Shown here: in pieces, positions 1 to 7,994 of the stretch
How positions within the stretch are numbered: position 1 is the first letter of the stretch
Layout: each line of letters opens with the position of its first letter
Assembly (NCBI GenBank): GCA_023457715.1
Contig: JAEWKR010000119.1
Location: 1-64,000, forward strand
Source of the DNA: Verrucomicrobiota bacterium
Lineage (GTDB): Bacteria; Verrucomicrobiota; Verrucomicrobiia; Opitutales; Opitutaceae
Direction of reading: 5' to 3'
Length of the DNA: 64,000 nt
Translations under genes and position numbers: made by a program
The notes under the pieces: generated by a model
The model's database searches: none
Told to the model about the DNA's origin: nothing
The model's input: only the letters and a program-made list of their open reading frames with translations

Positions 1-127
1 GACACGGAGGCTCGGTCCTTGGACAAACCTGTTCATCGCGTAACGCCCAAGACAGTCGCAGCGCCCGCCTCCGGCTCGGCTCTGATTGGGCCTCTGTGAC
101 CTCTGTGGCAAAATCGGTATTCAGGTC
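1..127. repeat. 127-bp dispersed repeat, copy 1 (inverted partner at 11096-11222)
   Basis: Reading the reverse complement of this stretch against 11096-11222 gives a match over all 127 positions with three mismatches. It starts at the window edge, so the true left end may lie outside. The unit contains the words GCCTCTGTGACCTCTGTGGC and GCCCGCCTCCGGCTCGGCTC. It has no reading frame that resembles a protein and no transposase nearby. Confidence 0.9.
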
Positions 128-317
128 GAACATCGAACGCTGAACATCGAAGTTCAGAGCTGATGGCTCGAGGCTTTGGTAGGTAGTCCCGCCTTCAGGC
201 GGAATGGTGCCGCGACGAACAATCCTTCCGCCTGAAGGCGGGACTACGTACCAAAGCAGGTGCGCGTCTCTGGTTCGATGTTCGATGTTCAACGTTCGAT
301 GTTCGATGTTCGTTCCC
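121..317. repeat. nested double hairpin downstream of the OppB gene
   Basis: The outer arms are word tracts: GAACATCGAAC-type words at 127-159 and their complement GTTCGATGTTC repeated at 273-313. The inner arms are 31 bases each (174-204 and 226-256) with one mismatch and a 21-base loop, carrying the core TTCCGCCTGAAGGCGGGAC. The right outer arm ends five bases before the stop codon at 322. Positions 1-321 hold no gene that I can support, only this structure and the 127-bp repeat. It could end transcription of the permease gene, but there is no U-tract. Confidence 0.85.
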
Positions 318-321
318 ATCG

Positions 322-1242
322 TCACGCCTCCAGCCGCACCTTCGGGTTCATCCAGGCCTGCACGACGTCGGCGACGAGGTTGAGGGCCATGATCAGGACG
401 GCGTACAAAATGACGGTGCCCAGCACCAGCGTGTAGTCGCGGTTGAAGGCAGAGTTCACGAATTCGCGGCCGATGCCGGGGATCTGAAAAATCGTCTCGA
501 TCACGAACGAACCCGTGAGAATGCCGGCGATCGCGGGCCCGAGATACGAGACGACCGGCAGCAGCCCGCCGCGCAGCGCGTGATGGACCACGATCCGCCA
601 TTCCGACGCCCCTTTTGCCCGCGCCGTGCGGATGAAGTCCTGATGAAGGACCTCGAGCATGCCTCCGCGCGTGAGCCGCGAAATGGGCGCCGCATACGCG
701 AATCCGAGCACAAGCGCAGGCAGCACCCGGTCTTCGGGGCCGTACCAGCCGGAGGCGTTGAACCAGCCGGCGTGAATGGCGAGAGCGAGCACCGCCAGGG
801 GACCGATCACGAACGTCGGCACCGAAATCCCGGCCATCCCGAAGGTGGAGGCCACGTAATCGATCCACGTATTGCGGCGGATCGCGGCGACGGTGCCGAG
901 ACCCACGCCCAACACCAGGGCAACCAGCAACGCTTCCGCCCCGAGTTCGGCCGAGACGGGGAGCTTGTCCGCGATGATCTCGTTCACCGTGCGGTTGGCG
1001 TATTTGAACGACGGTCCCAGGTCTCCCTGCAGCAGCTTGCCCATGTAGTCGAGGTACTGCTGCCAGACCGGTTTGTTCAGGCCGTAGTGGGCCTCGAGGT
1101 TGCGCAGCACTTCAGGCGTGACCGCTTTCTCCGCGGTAAACGGTCCGCCCGGCACCGCCCGCATCATGAAGAACGTCGCGGAGATCACCACCAGCAGCGC
1201 GATCAGCGACTGGAGCAGGCGGGCGGCGATGAAGCGGAGCAT
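322..1242 (-). CDS. oppB: oligopeptide/dipeptide ABC transporter permease, OppB/DppB type
   Basis: Inner-membrane permease subunit of a peptide ABC importer, 306 residues, the usual OppB length. The N-terminus fits the family (first membrane helix, then the RAVPGGPF segment and the GLNKPVWQQY stretch). The C-terminal half has the BPD_transp_1 core with the coupling-helix motif DFIRTARAKGASEWRI near residue 205 and the family ending FQIPGIGREF. About six membrane helices are visible. It lies downstream of three OppA-like genes on the same strand. The OppC and ATPase genes are not in the window and may lie beyond the left edge. The ATG at 1242 follows a tract of ATAAATC words and has no clear Shine-Dalgarno site. 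The exact substrate is not known. Confidence 0.92.
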   Translation of the reverse strand: MLRFIAARLLQSLIALLVVISATFFMMRAVPGGPFTAEKAVTPEVLRNLEAHYGLNKPVWQQYLDYMGKLLQGDLGPSFKYANRTVNEIIADKLPVSAELGAEALLVALVLGVGLGTVAAIRRNTWIDYVASTFGMAGISVPTFVIGPLAVLALAIHAGWFNASGWYGPEDRVLPALVLGFAYAAPISRLTRGGMLEVLHQDFIRTARAKGASEWRIVVHHALRGGLLPVVSYLGPAIAGILTGSFVIETIFQIPGIGREFVNSAFNRDYTLVLGTVILYAVLIMALNLVADVVQAWMNPKVRLEA

Positions 1243-1255
1243 CGGCGAAGGTTCG

Positions 1256-1277
1256 ATTTACGATTTATGATTTATGA
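1256..1277. repeat. tandem word tract (TTTATGA) abutting the OppB start
   Basis: Imperfect tandem copies of the word GATTTATGATTTATGATG lie 14 bases upstream of the permease start codon. The same word recurs at 2236-2271 in front of the next gene upstream. It occupies the place where a ribosome-binding site would be expected. Confidence 0.6.
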
Positions 1278-1396
1278 TGGGGGGCAAACGCCCGAGTGCA
1301 CGGAGTGATCCACAGAATTCTCTGCACTGACCGCCCACAAGTCAGAACTCGGGCCTGGGAGCGCAGCGCGTCCCGTCCGCCTCTGCGATCGCGACC

Positions 1397-2233
1397 CTAC
1401 TCCCCCAGCGTCAGGCCTTGCAACGACTGGGCCAGGACGGGTTGGCCGTTCGCCTTGGGGGGGTCGAAGCGCCACTGCGAGACCGCTTCGATCACGCCGG
1501 GGATGATCTCGGGCGCGGGGGCGGACAGGACGTCCGGGAGTCGCACCCGGCCGGTCTCATCGACGAAGAACTGCACCAGCACTTTCACCGGCTTCCCTTT
1601 TTGCAGCGGGTACCCCGCTGGCAGTTGCGGCGTCACATGCGAGAGCATTTTGAGCCCGCCGCCGTCGAGCGAGGCTTCGGGCACCGGCCCGTAAACGATC
1701 GGTGGACCGTCGGGATGGCGGACTTTCTCCATGTTCCGCGTCATGGCTTCGGACGGACTTAGCGCAAGGGTGCCCGGGGTGGAGTCACCCGCGTTGGCGG
1801 GGGCGCCGAGGTCGAACTGCTGGCCGATCATGAAGGGACCCGGCACCGCGAGTTTCCTCACCTTGCGCGCGACGAAGCGCTCTTTGCGCACGGACTCCAG
1901 GAGGGAGTCGGCGAACTCGCGATGGGTGTAGCGCAGCGCGAGGAAATCGGTCGCGCGACCGTCCGCATCGACCATCACGCCGACCGTTGCCTTGCCCTCG
2001 AAGACGCCGTTCTTGCGCAGCCGCGTCGGGAAATCGGCGGGAGTGATGGAACCGCGGATCTCGGCTGGACGGACCTCCCGCTTCGAGAACATGGGAAAGT
2101 CCTTGAGGACATGAGTGGCGGTGACCTCGGGAAGGACAACGGGTTTTTCGCGCGACGCGTCCGCGATGGGATCCGCAGCGGAGACGGTGAGGGAGGCGGA
2201 AACGAGGATGGCCAGCGTGGGGAGGAGGCGCAT
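1397..2233 (-). CDS. secreted protein with two TonB C-terminal-like domains
   Basis: 278 residues with a signal peptide (about residues 1-19, ending TVSA-A) and two segments that resemble the TonB_C fold. The first is at about residues 55-140 (FPTRLRKNGVFEGKATVGVM, then VDADGRATDFLAL and ALRYTHREFADS). The second is at about 190-272 (YPLQKGKPVKVLVQFFVDE, then GRVRLPDVL and AVSQWRFDPPKANGQPV). There is no N-terminal membrane anchor with a Pro-rich spacer as in classical TonB, so direct energy transduction is doubtful. Standalone TonB_C proteins are common in this phylum and have no settled role. It sits between an OppA-like gene and the OppB gene, which may link it to peptide uptake, but this is inference. 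The start is ATG, preceded by the AT-rich word tract at 2236-2271. Confidence 0.75.
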   Translation of the reverse strand: MRLLPTLAILVSASLTVSAADPIADASREKPVVLPEVTATHVLKDFPMFSKREVRPAEIRGSITPADFPTRLRKNGVFEGKATVGVMVDADGRATDFLALRYTHREFADSLLESVRKERFVARKVRKLAVPGPFMIGQQFDLGAPANAGDSTPGTLALSPSEAMTRNMEKVRHPDGPPIVYGPVPEASLDGGGLKMLSHVTPQLPAGYPLQKGKPVKVLVQFFVDETGRVRLPDVLSAPAPEIIPGVIEAVSQWRFDPPKANGQPVLAQSLQGLTLGE

Positions 2234-2235
2234 GG

Positions 2236-2271
2236 GAATTTATGATTTATGATTGATGATTTATGATTTGA
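2236..2271. repeat. tandem word tract (TTTATGATT) at the TonB-C gene start
   Basis: About four imperfect copies of ATTTATGATT abut the ATG at 2233 with a 2-3 base gap. This AT-rich block contrasts sharply with the GC-rich surroundings. It shares its word with 1256-1277. Confidence 0.65.
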
Positions 2272-2327
2272 AGGCCGGCGGAGGTCATTCATTAGCGCGA
2301 CCGGGAGTCTTGAGCCACCGCAGGGCT

Positions 2328-2470
2328 GGAGGTAGCTGCAGAGCTTTAGCCCGCAGGTTTGGCAGGGTGACGACCGAGAGGGTCTGCGCGAAACGGCAAA
2401 CCACGGACCACCAGGCGGAAGCTCTCGTGCTACCTTAAACCGTCGAGGTGGAACTCGGGTGCCACCTCGA
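2328..2470. repeat. two dyads between the OppA-like and TonB-C genes
   Basis: Dyad one pairs AGGTAGCTGCAGAGCTTTA (2330-2348) with the near-complement ending at 2436 (GGAAGCTCTCGTGCTACCTT). Dyad two has perfect 9-base arms, TCGAGGTGG at 2443-2451 and CCACCTCGA at 2462-2470, around a 10-base loop. The second dyad lies 16 bases beyond the stop codon of the OppA-like gene and could act as an RNA hairpin at its 3' end, though no U-tract follows. Confidence 0.55.
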
Positions 2471-2486
2471 GCCACCAGGGGCCAAC

Positions 2487-4112
2487 TCAATCACCAATCC
2501 ACAGGTGTTTCAGCGGATGGTGGTCCAGCAGCGTGGGATGATATCCCCGCACCTTTGGGCTCACGGCCCGGACGGTGGTGTAGTAAAAGAGCGGAATGGC
2601 CGGCAGCTCGTCGACCAGGATGGCATCCATCTTTTGGTAGAGCGCGTAGCGCTCCTCCAGGGTGGGGGCGGCGAGGGCCTGCTGGAGCAGGCGGTCGTAC
2701 TCCGCATTACCCCAGTTGCTGTCGTTGTTGCCGCTGTTGGTTTCCCAGAGCTCGAGAAAGACATGCGGATCGACGTAGTCCGCGATCCAGCCCGCGCGTT
2801 GCAGCGTGAAGTTCTTGGTGTCCTGGACGTCGAGGTAGGTTTTCCAATCCTGGTTCTCGAGTCGGATGGTGACGCCGAGGTTTCGCTTCCACATGTCCTG
2901 CACCGCCTCGGCGACCGCCTTGTTGTTGTCCGATGCGTTGTAGATGAGTGGGATTTCCGGCAGACCGCGACCGTCGGGGAAACCGGCGTCCGCGAGCAGC
3001 CGCTTCGCTTCGGCGACCGAGCCCTGGAGGCGGGCGAGGGGAGTGTAGCCGGCGACGCCCGGATAGGTGAGCGCGTAAGCGGGTTCCTGGCCGCCGCGCA
3101 TGACATGCTTCACCAGGGCCTCGCGATCGACCGCGAGCGCGAGCGCCTGGCGGACGCGTTTGTCCGAGAGCGGCGGGCGAGCGACATTGCAGCGAAAGAA
3201 GTACACGCCGAGGTATGGCTCCATGCGCAACGCGTCAGGGTAGTCGCGCCGGTAGGTATCGATCTTCGCGTTCGGAAATTCGTACGTCAGGTCGAGCTGT
3301 CCCGTGCGGAACATCCGTTCCTCCGCGGCATAGTCATCGACCGGGTGAAACACGACTTCGTCCAGCTTGACGTTGGCGGCGTCCCAGTAGTGCGGGTTTC
3401 GATCCATCACGATCCGCTGGTTCGGCACCCACTCCTTGAGTCGAAACGCGCCATTGCCGACCAGGTTCCCGAGACGGGTCCAGTTGGTGCGCTTCTGTTC
3501 CAGCGCGCCGTGCTGCAGGATCACGTCCACCGGCACGACACCCCAGGCATAGTGGCTGGCGATCACCTGGAGCAGGAAGGGCGTCGGGTTCTTCAGCCGG
3601 ATCTCGAGGGTGTGCGGGTCGACGGCTTTGACGCCCACGGTGCCGAAGTCGGACGTCTGGCCGTCGTAGTAGGCCTTGGCGCCTTCGAGCACGTTGTAGA
3701 GCAGGTAGGCGTATTCCGCCGCGAACTTCGGAGAGAGCATCCGCTGGTACGAACGCACGAAGTCGTCGGCTGTGAGGGGGGTGCCGTTCGACCATTTCGC
3801 ATTAGGACGAAGCTTGAAGGTGTACACCCGCCCGTCCGCGGAAATGTCCCAGGATTCGGCGACGCCCGGCACGGGGTGAAGGTCCTTGGGATCCTCGGTG
3901 ACCAGGCCCTCGAACAACGCACCGACGAGGGTATGTTCCGGGATACCGCTGATTGCCTGGGGGTCGAGATCCTGCGGCTCGGCATGATTGCCGATATTCA
4001 GGACCTGGCGGGTCGGTGCGCCCGTGGGAGCGGTCGAACCGGCCGGGTTCTTGCCGCAGCCGAAGAGGACAACCGAACCCGCGAGGATCGGCAGAATGAG
4101 GCGGAGGCGCAT
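2487..4112 (-). CDS. peptide ABC transporter substrate-binding lipoprotein, OppA family (copy 1)
   Basis: Extracytoplasmic solute-binding protein of family 5 (SBP_bac_5), about 541 residues, close to E. coli OppA. I placed the start at the ATG at 4112, which gives a clean lipoprotein signal with lipobox LFGCGKN. A longer frame to 4211 would translate the inverted REP pair at 4147-4200. Family landmarks are LNIGNHAEPQDLDPQ, VPGVAESWDISADGRVYTF and LRPNAKWSNGTPLTADDFV near the N-terminus. KRVRQALALAVDREALV is in the middle and YYTTVRAVSPKVRGYHPT at the end. The OppA-type ending HPLKHLW suggests oligopeptides rather than nickel or dipeptides. Two paralogues lie at 6351-7994 and 7991-9607. Confidence 0.93.
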   Translation of the reverse strand: MRLRLILPILAGSVVLFGCGKNPAGSTAPTGAPTRQVLNIGNHAEPQDLDPQAISGIPEHTLVGALFEGLVTEDPKDLHPVPGVAESWDISADGRVYTFKLRPNAKWSNGTPLTADDFVRSYQRMLSPKFAAEYAYLLYNVLEGAKAYYDGQTSDFGTVGVKAVDPHTLEIRLKNPTPFLLQVIASHYAWGVVPVDVILQHGALEQKRTNWTRLGNLVGNGAFRLKEWVPNQRIVMDRNPHYWDAANVKLDEVVFHPVDDYAAEERMFRTGQLDLTYEFPNAKIDTYRRDYPDALRMEPYLGVYFFRCNVARPPLSDKRVRQALALAVDREALVKHVMRGGQEPAYALTYPGVAGYTPLARLQGSVAEAKRLLADAGFPDGRGLPEIPLIYNASDNNKAVAEAVQDMWKRNLGVTIRLENQDWKTYLDVQDTKNFTLQRAGWIADYVDPHVFLELWETNSGNNDSNWGNAEYDRLLQQALAAPTLEERYALYQKMDAILVDELPAIPLFYYTTVRAVSPKVRGYHPTLLDHHPLKHLWIGD

Positions 4113-4146
4113 GAGGGGGGAGAGCACGGGCTGAAAAGGCGTCCGA

Positions 4147-4200
4147 TCGTCTCGCTGGCGCCGAGCTGATTGGGTGTAGCGGGGAGCGCCAGCGAGACGA
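4147..4200. repeat. inverted pair of the 27-base REP-like unit
   Basis: Perfect 15-base arms, TCGTCTCGCTGGCGC at 4147-4161 and GCGCCAGCGAGACGA at 4186-4200, with a 24-base loop. The right half continues leftward as GTAGCGGGGA, the same unit found singly at 7917, 9649, 44097 and 46560. This copy lies between the M28 peptidase stop and the OppA start on the minus strand. Confidence 0.9.
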
Positions 4201-4239
4201 CGACGCTTCAAGGGGTGGTTTCGCGGGTGTGCGCGCCCC

Positions 4240-5895
4240 TCATCGCTTCAGCATCGCGTCGCGACGGGCTTTGAACTCTGCGCCCTCGCGCCATTGCGGC
4301 CACGTGGAGGCATTCGCGATTTCCAGGCCCACTTTCACCAGGAACTCGGTGTCCTGCGCGGCGCCCTCGAACGTCCACTCGGGCTTCACCTCATCGGTGA
4401 CCTGGTGATAGTCGCGAGCGATGTACTGGTTCACGATGCGGTCGCCATAGTCCTCGGGCTGGCCGATGAACTGGCGGCCGGAACGCGCGTAGTAGCTCGG
4501 GACGCCGACCTTCGCGAATTCGAAGTGATCGCTGCGATAGTAGGAGCCGCGTTCGGGATGCCGCTCGGGGCCCATGGTGCGACCCTGCGACTTGGCGACG
4601 GCGGTCCCGATGTCATCGATCGTCGAGAGGCCATAGCCGACGGTCTGCATGTCGCTGGTTCGCCCAAACTGGTTGGCGCCGTCCATGTTGATGTTCGCGA
4701 CGGTCCGGTTGAGGGGATAAAGCGGGTTTTCGGCGTAATAACGTGAGCCCAGCAGGCCCTTTTCTTCGGCGGTGATCGAAAGAAACAGGATGCTGCGCTT
4801 GGGCTTCTGCTCCGGGGGCAGGGCCTGGTACGCCTGGGCGATTTCGAGCAGCACGGCGGTCCCCGCGGCGTTGTCGGCGGCGCCATTGTAGATCTGATCG
4901 CCCGCGAGCTTGGGGTCGCGCCCGAGATGGTCCCAATGGGACGTGTAGATCACGTACTCATCCTTCAATTTCGGATCCGAGCCGGGCAGCAGCGCGATGA
5001 CATTGCGCGAATCGACGGGACGAAGGGTGCTCTCGATGGTGAACGAGGCCTGGGCGGCAAGGGCGAGCGGTTTGAAATCGCGGGTGGCGGCGGATTTCCT
5101 GGCCGCGTCGAAATCCTGTCCCGCGGCGGCGAAGATCCGCTTCGTGGCGTCCAGCGTGAGCCAGCCGTCCATCGCACACCGGCCGGCGTTGCCATCGGGC
5201 GTGCGGATTTCAAAATTCTCGCGGCTGCGACTCGTGACCACCACGGCAAAAGGGTAGGCCGCGGGGCCGGTCTCGTGGACGATGAGGCAGGCGGCGGCAC
5301 CCTTGGCCGCGGCGATCTCGTATTTGTAGGTCCAGCGACCGTAATAGGTCATGGCGAGTCCGCCGAAGACCTTCGGGTCCAATTTGCCGGTCGCAGCGTC
5401 CACGACCGGAGGGTCGTTGATCAACATGACGACGGTCTTCCCGCGGACATCGACGCCCTTGTAGTCGTCCCAGCCATACTCCGGCGCGACAATGCCGTAG
5501 CCGACGAAGACGACCTCGCTCGCGTCCACCTTGAGGTGCTCCGTTGAACGGCTGGTCGGGCCCACGAACTCGAGCCGGGGTTGCAGAGCGATCGTTTCGT
5601 CGCCCGCCTTGATGGTCAGCGTGGGGTTCGATGTGATCCCCACGAGCGGCACATCCTGGATGAATCCGCCCTTCGGATGACCGGGTTGAAGGCCGAGCTG
5701 CTGGAACTCGCGGACGAGGTACTGGATCGTCTTTTCCTCGCCGGCGCTGCCCGGCGCGCGGCCCTCGAATTCATCCGAGGCCATGATCCGGGTGCGTTCC
5801 AGAATCCGCGGGGCGGAAATGCCGAGCGAATCGGCGGCGAAGCAGGGGAGGCATGCCAGGAGCAACGCGCCGGCATGGAGCAACGAGAGACGCAT
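4240..5895 (-). CDS. secreted M28-family zinc aminopeptidase with PA domain
   Basis: Exported metallopeptidase of 551 residues that should remove N-terminal residues from peptides. The signal peptide covers about residues 1-21 (ending CFA-A). A protease-associated (PA) insert spans roughly 130-250 (FVGYGIVAPEYGWDDYKGVD). The M28 catalytic domain follows, with the expected metal ligands in order: His in TSHWDHLG, Asp in NGAADNAAG, Glu in TAEEKGLLGS, Asp in NINMDGANQ and His in DYHQVTDE. The catalytic Asp and Glu flank these sites. The gene lies between OppA-like genes on the same strand, so it probably feeds peptides to this uptake system (inference). The ATG at 5895 is supported by the signal peptide. 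Confidence 0.93.
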   Translation of the reverse strand: MRLSLLHAGALLLACLPCFAADSLGISAPRILERTRIMASDEFEGRAPGSAGEEKTIQYLVREFQQLGLQPGHPKGGFIQDVPLVGITSNPTLTIKAGDETIALQPRLEFVGPTSRSTEHLKVDASEVVFVGYGIVAPEYGWDDYKGVDVRGKTVVMLINDPPVVDAATGKLDPKVFGGLAMTYYGRWTYKYEIAAAKGAAACLIVHETGPAAYPFAVVVTSRSRENFEIRTPDGNAGRCAMDGWLTLDATKRIFAAAGQDFDAARKSAATRDFKPLALAAQASFTIESTLRPVDSRNVIALLPGSDPKLKDEYVIYTSHWDHLGRDPKLAGDQIYNGAADNAAGTAVLLEIAQAYQALPPEQKPKRSILFLSITAEEKGLLGSRYYAENPLYPLNRTVANINMDGANQFGRTSDMQTVGYGLSTIDDIGTAVAKSQGRTMGPERHPERGSYYRSDHFEFAKVGVPSYYARSGRQFIGQPEDYGDRIVNQYIARDYHQVTDEVKPEWTFEGAAQDTEFLVKVGLEIANASTWPQWREGAEFKARRDAMLKR

Positions 5896-6350
5896 GGAGC
5901 CACGATGAAGGGGCCGGTGGCGTTGGCAAGGGTGGGGCCGCCCGCGCCGCCAAACAACCGATTCGTTCTTACAGGAGGCAACGGAGGAGACGGAGCAGCT
6001 GAAAATAGCCGCAAGAAGGCCTAGAGCGGCTGCGCCGCAACCAAATCAATCCTTTCAACAGAAGGTAACGAAGGAAACGAAGGATTGCGGGATCACTCGG
6101 CGCTGTAGCTCGATTTTTGAGAAATCTGATTTGGAGGAACTGCTCCAATTCACTCAGCGGCCTTCGTTTCCTTCGTTGCCTTCTGTTCAATGATTGGGAC
6201 GACTCTCACCGAAACGGAGAATCGTGCTCAAAAAACACGAAATGCAGGGGTATCACTGCAAAAGGCGCAAGAACGAGCCCCGTATTTTTGCGCCTTCTGC
6301 GCATTTTTGCGGCTATCCTCTTCCGTCGGTTGAGGCAAAACTGCCTCGGA
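5896..6350. repeat. 455-bp gene-free gap filled by nested inverted word repeats
   Basis: I find no gene here. The main arms are 6057-6083 and 6161-6187 (27 bases, one mismatch, word GGAAACGAAGG). Inside lie smaller stems at 6112-6126 (GATTT/AAATC) and 6131-6149 (TTGGAG/CTCCAA). Outside lie AAAGGCGCAA at 6261-6270 with TTGCGCCTT at 6288-6296, and ATAGCCGCAA near 6005 with TTGCGGCTAT near 6307. The gap is AT-richer than its surroundings and separates OppA copy 2 from the peptidase gene. Confidence 0.8.
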
Positions 6351-7994
6351 TCAGGGACGCAGGCGCACCTCGTTGTACCGCCGGTTCCATAGGGCGTCCT
6401 GCTGCCAGCCCTGCACGCGCGGAGACATCAGCCAGTTCTGCGTGTTGAAGTAGAGGGGCGCGACGACGGCGGCGTCCAGCAGCAGGCGCTCCGCCTCGAG
6501 CCACGCGCGTTCGGCGGCCAAAGGATCGCGGTCGTGCGCGGCGGCATCGAGCAGCCGGTCGTATTCCGGCGAGCGCCAGTGCGGGAAGTTGTTCGGCGCG
6601 TCGGAGGCAAAGTCGGCCAGCGCAGCGACGCTGTCGGCGACGTCGAGCAGATTGGTCGCGAAGCCGATATCGTAGCGGCCGGTGACGAGGGCATCGAGGT
6701 GCACCTTGGCCTCCTGCGTGACGAGAGCGATCTCGATGCCCAGTTCATGCCGCCACATCTGCTGGATTGTTTCCAAGGCGGGATTGCTGGCCCAGCCGGC
6801 GAGTTCCAGCTGCGGAAAACCGCGTCCGTCAGGATAGCCGGCCTCCGCCATCAGCGCGCGCGCGGCGGCGGGGTCGTGGTCGTGCCGCGCGGGCGCGTCC
6901 GTACCTCCATGCAGCGCGGGCGAAACAAAACGGTGGGCCGGCACCTGGCCTCCGCGGAGCACGAGGTCCACGATGCGCTGCCGGTCGATTGCGAGCGAGA
7001 GCGCCCGCCGGACGCGCGCATCGTCGAGTGGCCGGCGCGCGGGATTGAAAGTGAGGAAGCGGGTTTCCGCCAGCGGCTGCTGCCGCAGTTCGCCGGGATG
7101 TTCGCGGGCGTACAGGTCGAGTTTCGACTCGGGCACCGCCATCGTGACATCGACCTGGCCGGCGCGGTAGGCCCGCTCCTCGTTGTCCTTGCCGTCGAGG
7201 CGGATGAAATGGATCCCGGCGAGGGCGACGCCGGCCGCGTCGACATAGCGGGGATTCTTCGTCACGACGATCCGTTGCTGCGGCCGCCACTCCGCCAGGG
7301 TGAAGGGGCCGTTCCCGACATGGTGCTCGGGCTGAGTCCAGGTCCGTCCGTAGCGGGCGACGACCCGCGGATTCACGGGAATCCAAGGCCCGCTCGCCAC
7401 ATAGTGGGAAAACCGCGGCGTGGGCCGGGCCAGTGTGATGACCAGGGTATGCGCATCGAGGGCCCGGATACCCACCGCGGCGAAGGGCACCTGGCCAAGG
7501 TTGTATTCCCTCGCCTGGCGGACGGCGTCGAACAGGTGGGCCTTGGGCGAGGCGGTGCTCGGAGCCAGCAGCCGCTCGTAGGACGCCACGAAGTCGGCGG
7601 CGGTGACCGCCTCGCCATTGCTCCACCGGGCCTCGCGGCGGAGGTAAAAGGTGTAGGTCAATCCGTCGGGCGACAATTCGTAGCGTTCGGCGGCGGCGGG
7701 GATCGGTTTCCCACCCTTTGGATCCGGCACGAGCAAGCCTTCGCCCACGGCGCGGATGATGAAGAACTCATCGGGCAGCGACGCCGTCGCCGGGTCGAGG
7801 TCGGCGGGTTCGTTCCGCTGGCTGACGCGCAGGATGTTGCCGGAGGCGGCCTCGGACGGTTTGCCGCAGCCGGACAGCAGGAGGAGGAAAAGGAGGGCAA
7901 GTCCCAACGTCGCCCGGATCGTCTCGCTGGCGCTCCCCGCTACCTCCGACGACGGGAGCGCGACCTCCCCGCGTCTGTCCGCCACCCTTCTCAT
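6351..7994 (-). CDS. peptide ABC transporter substrate-binding lipoprotein, OppA family (copy 2)
   Basis: SBP_bac_5 protein of 547 residues from the ATG at 7994. That ATG overlaps the stop of copy 3 by four bases (ATGA), which favours coupled translation. This start gives a 28-residue N-terminal extension before the lipoprotein signal LALLFLLLLSGCGK. Part of the extension (AGSASETIR) is simply the translation of the REP-like unit at 7917-7943. A TTG at 7907 would give a very short signal instead, so the start is uncertain. Family landmarks are LRVSQRNEPADLDPAT, EARWSNGEAVTAADFV and DDARVRRALSLAIDRQRIV. The C-terminal HPT...LKHLW ending of the other two copies is replaced by a shorter, different tail, so this copy is the most divergent. 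Confidence 0.9.
   Translation of the reverse strand: MRRVADRRGEVALPSSEVAGSASETIRATLGLALLFLLLLSGCGKPSEAASGNILRVSQRNEPADLDPATASLPDEFFIIRAVGEGLLVPDPKGGKPIPAAAERYELSPDGLTYTFYLRREARWSNGEAVTAADFVASYERLLAPSTASPKAHLFDAVRQAREYNLGQVPFAAVGIRALDAHTLVITLARPTPRFSHYVASGPWIPVNPRVVARYGRTWTQPEHHVGNGPFTLAEWRPQQRIVVTKNPRYVDAAGVALAGIHFIRLDGKDNEERAYRAGQVDVTMAVPESKLDLYAREHPGELRQQPLAETRFLTFNPARRPLDDARVRRALSLAIDRQRIVDLVLRGGQVPAHRFVSPALHGGTDAPARHDHDPAAARALMAEAGYPDGRGFPQLELAGWASNPALETIQQMWRHELGIEIALVTQEAKVHLDALVTGRYDIGFATNLLDVADSVAALADFASDAPNNFPHWRSPEYDRLLDAAAHDRDPLAAERAWLEAERLLLDAAVVAPLYFNTQNWLMSPRVQGWQQDALWNRRYNEVRLRP
7917..7943. repeat. 27-base REP-like unit inside the 5' end of OppA copy 2
   Basis: Exact copy of the unit with core CTCGCTGGCGCTCCCCGCTA. 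It falls inside the reading frame of copy 2 if the ATG at 7994 is used. It is identical base for base to the unit at 9649-9675. Confidence 0.9.

Noticed and set aside
2443..2470. Dyad after OppA copy 1 as a Rho-independent terminator
   Set aside because: The stem is good, but it has a 10-base loop and no U-tract on the minus strand, so I list it only as a dyad.
2448..4169. 573-residue open frame on the plus strand opposite OppA copy 1
   Set aside because: High-GC antisense shadow rich in Arg, Val and Gly with no family motif, while the minus strand carries a complete SBP_bac_5 protein. The same holds for the long plus-strand frames at 6534-8018, 8009-9733, 22392-24779, 33121-35076 and 53797-56379.
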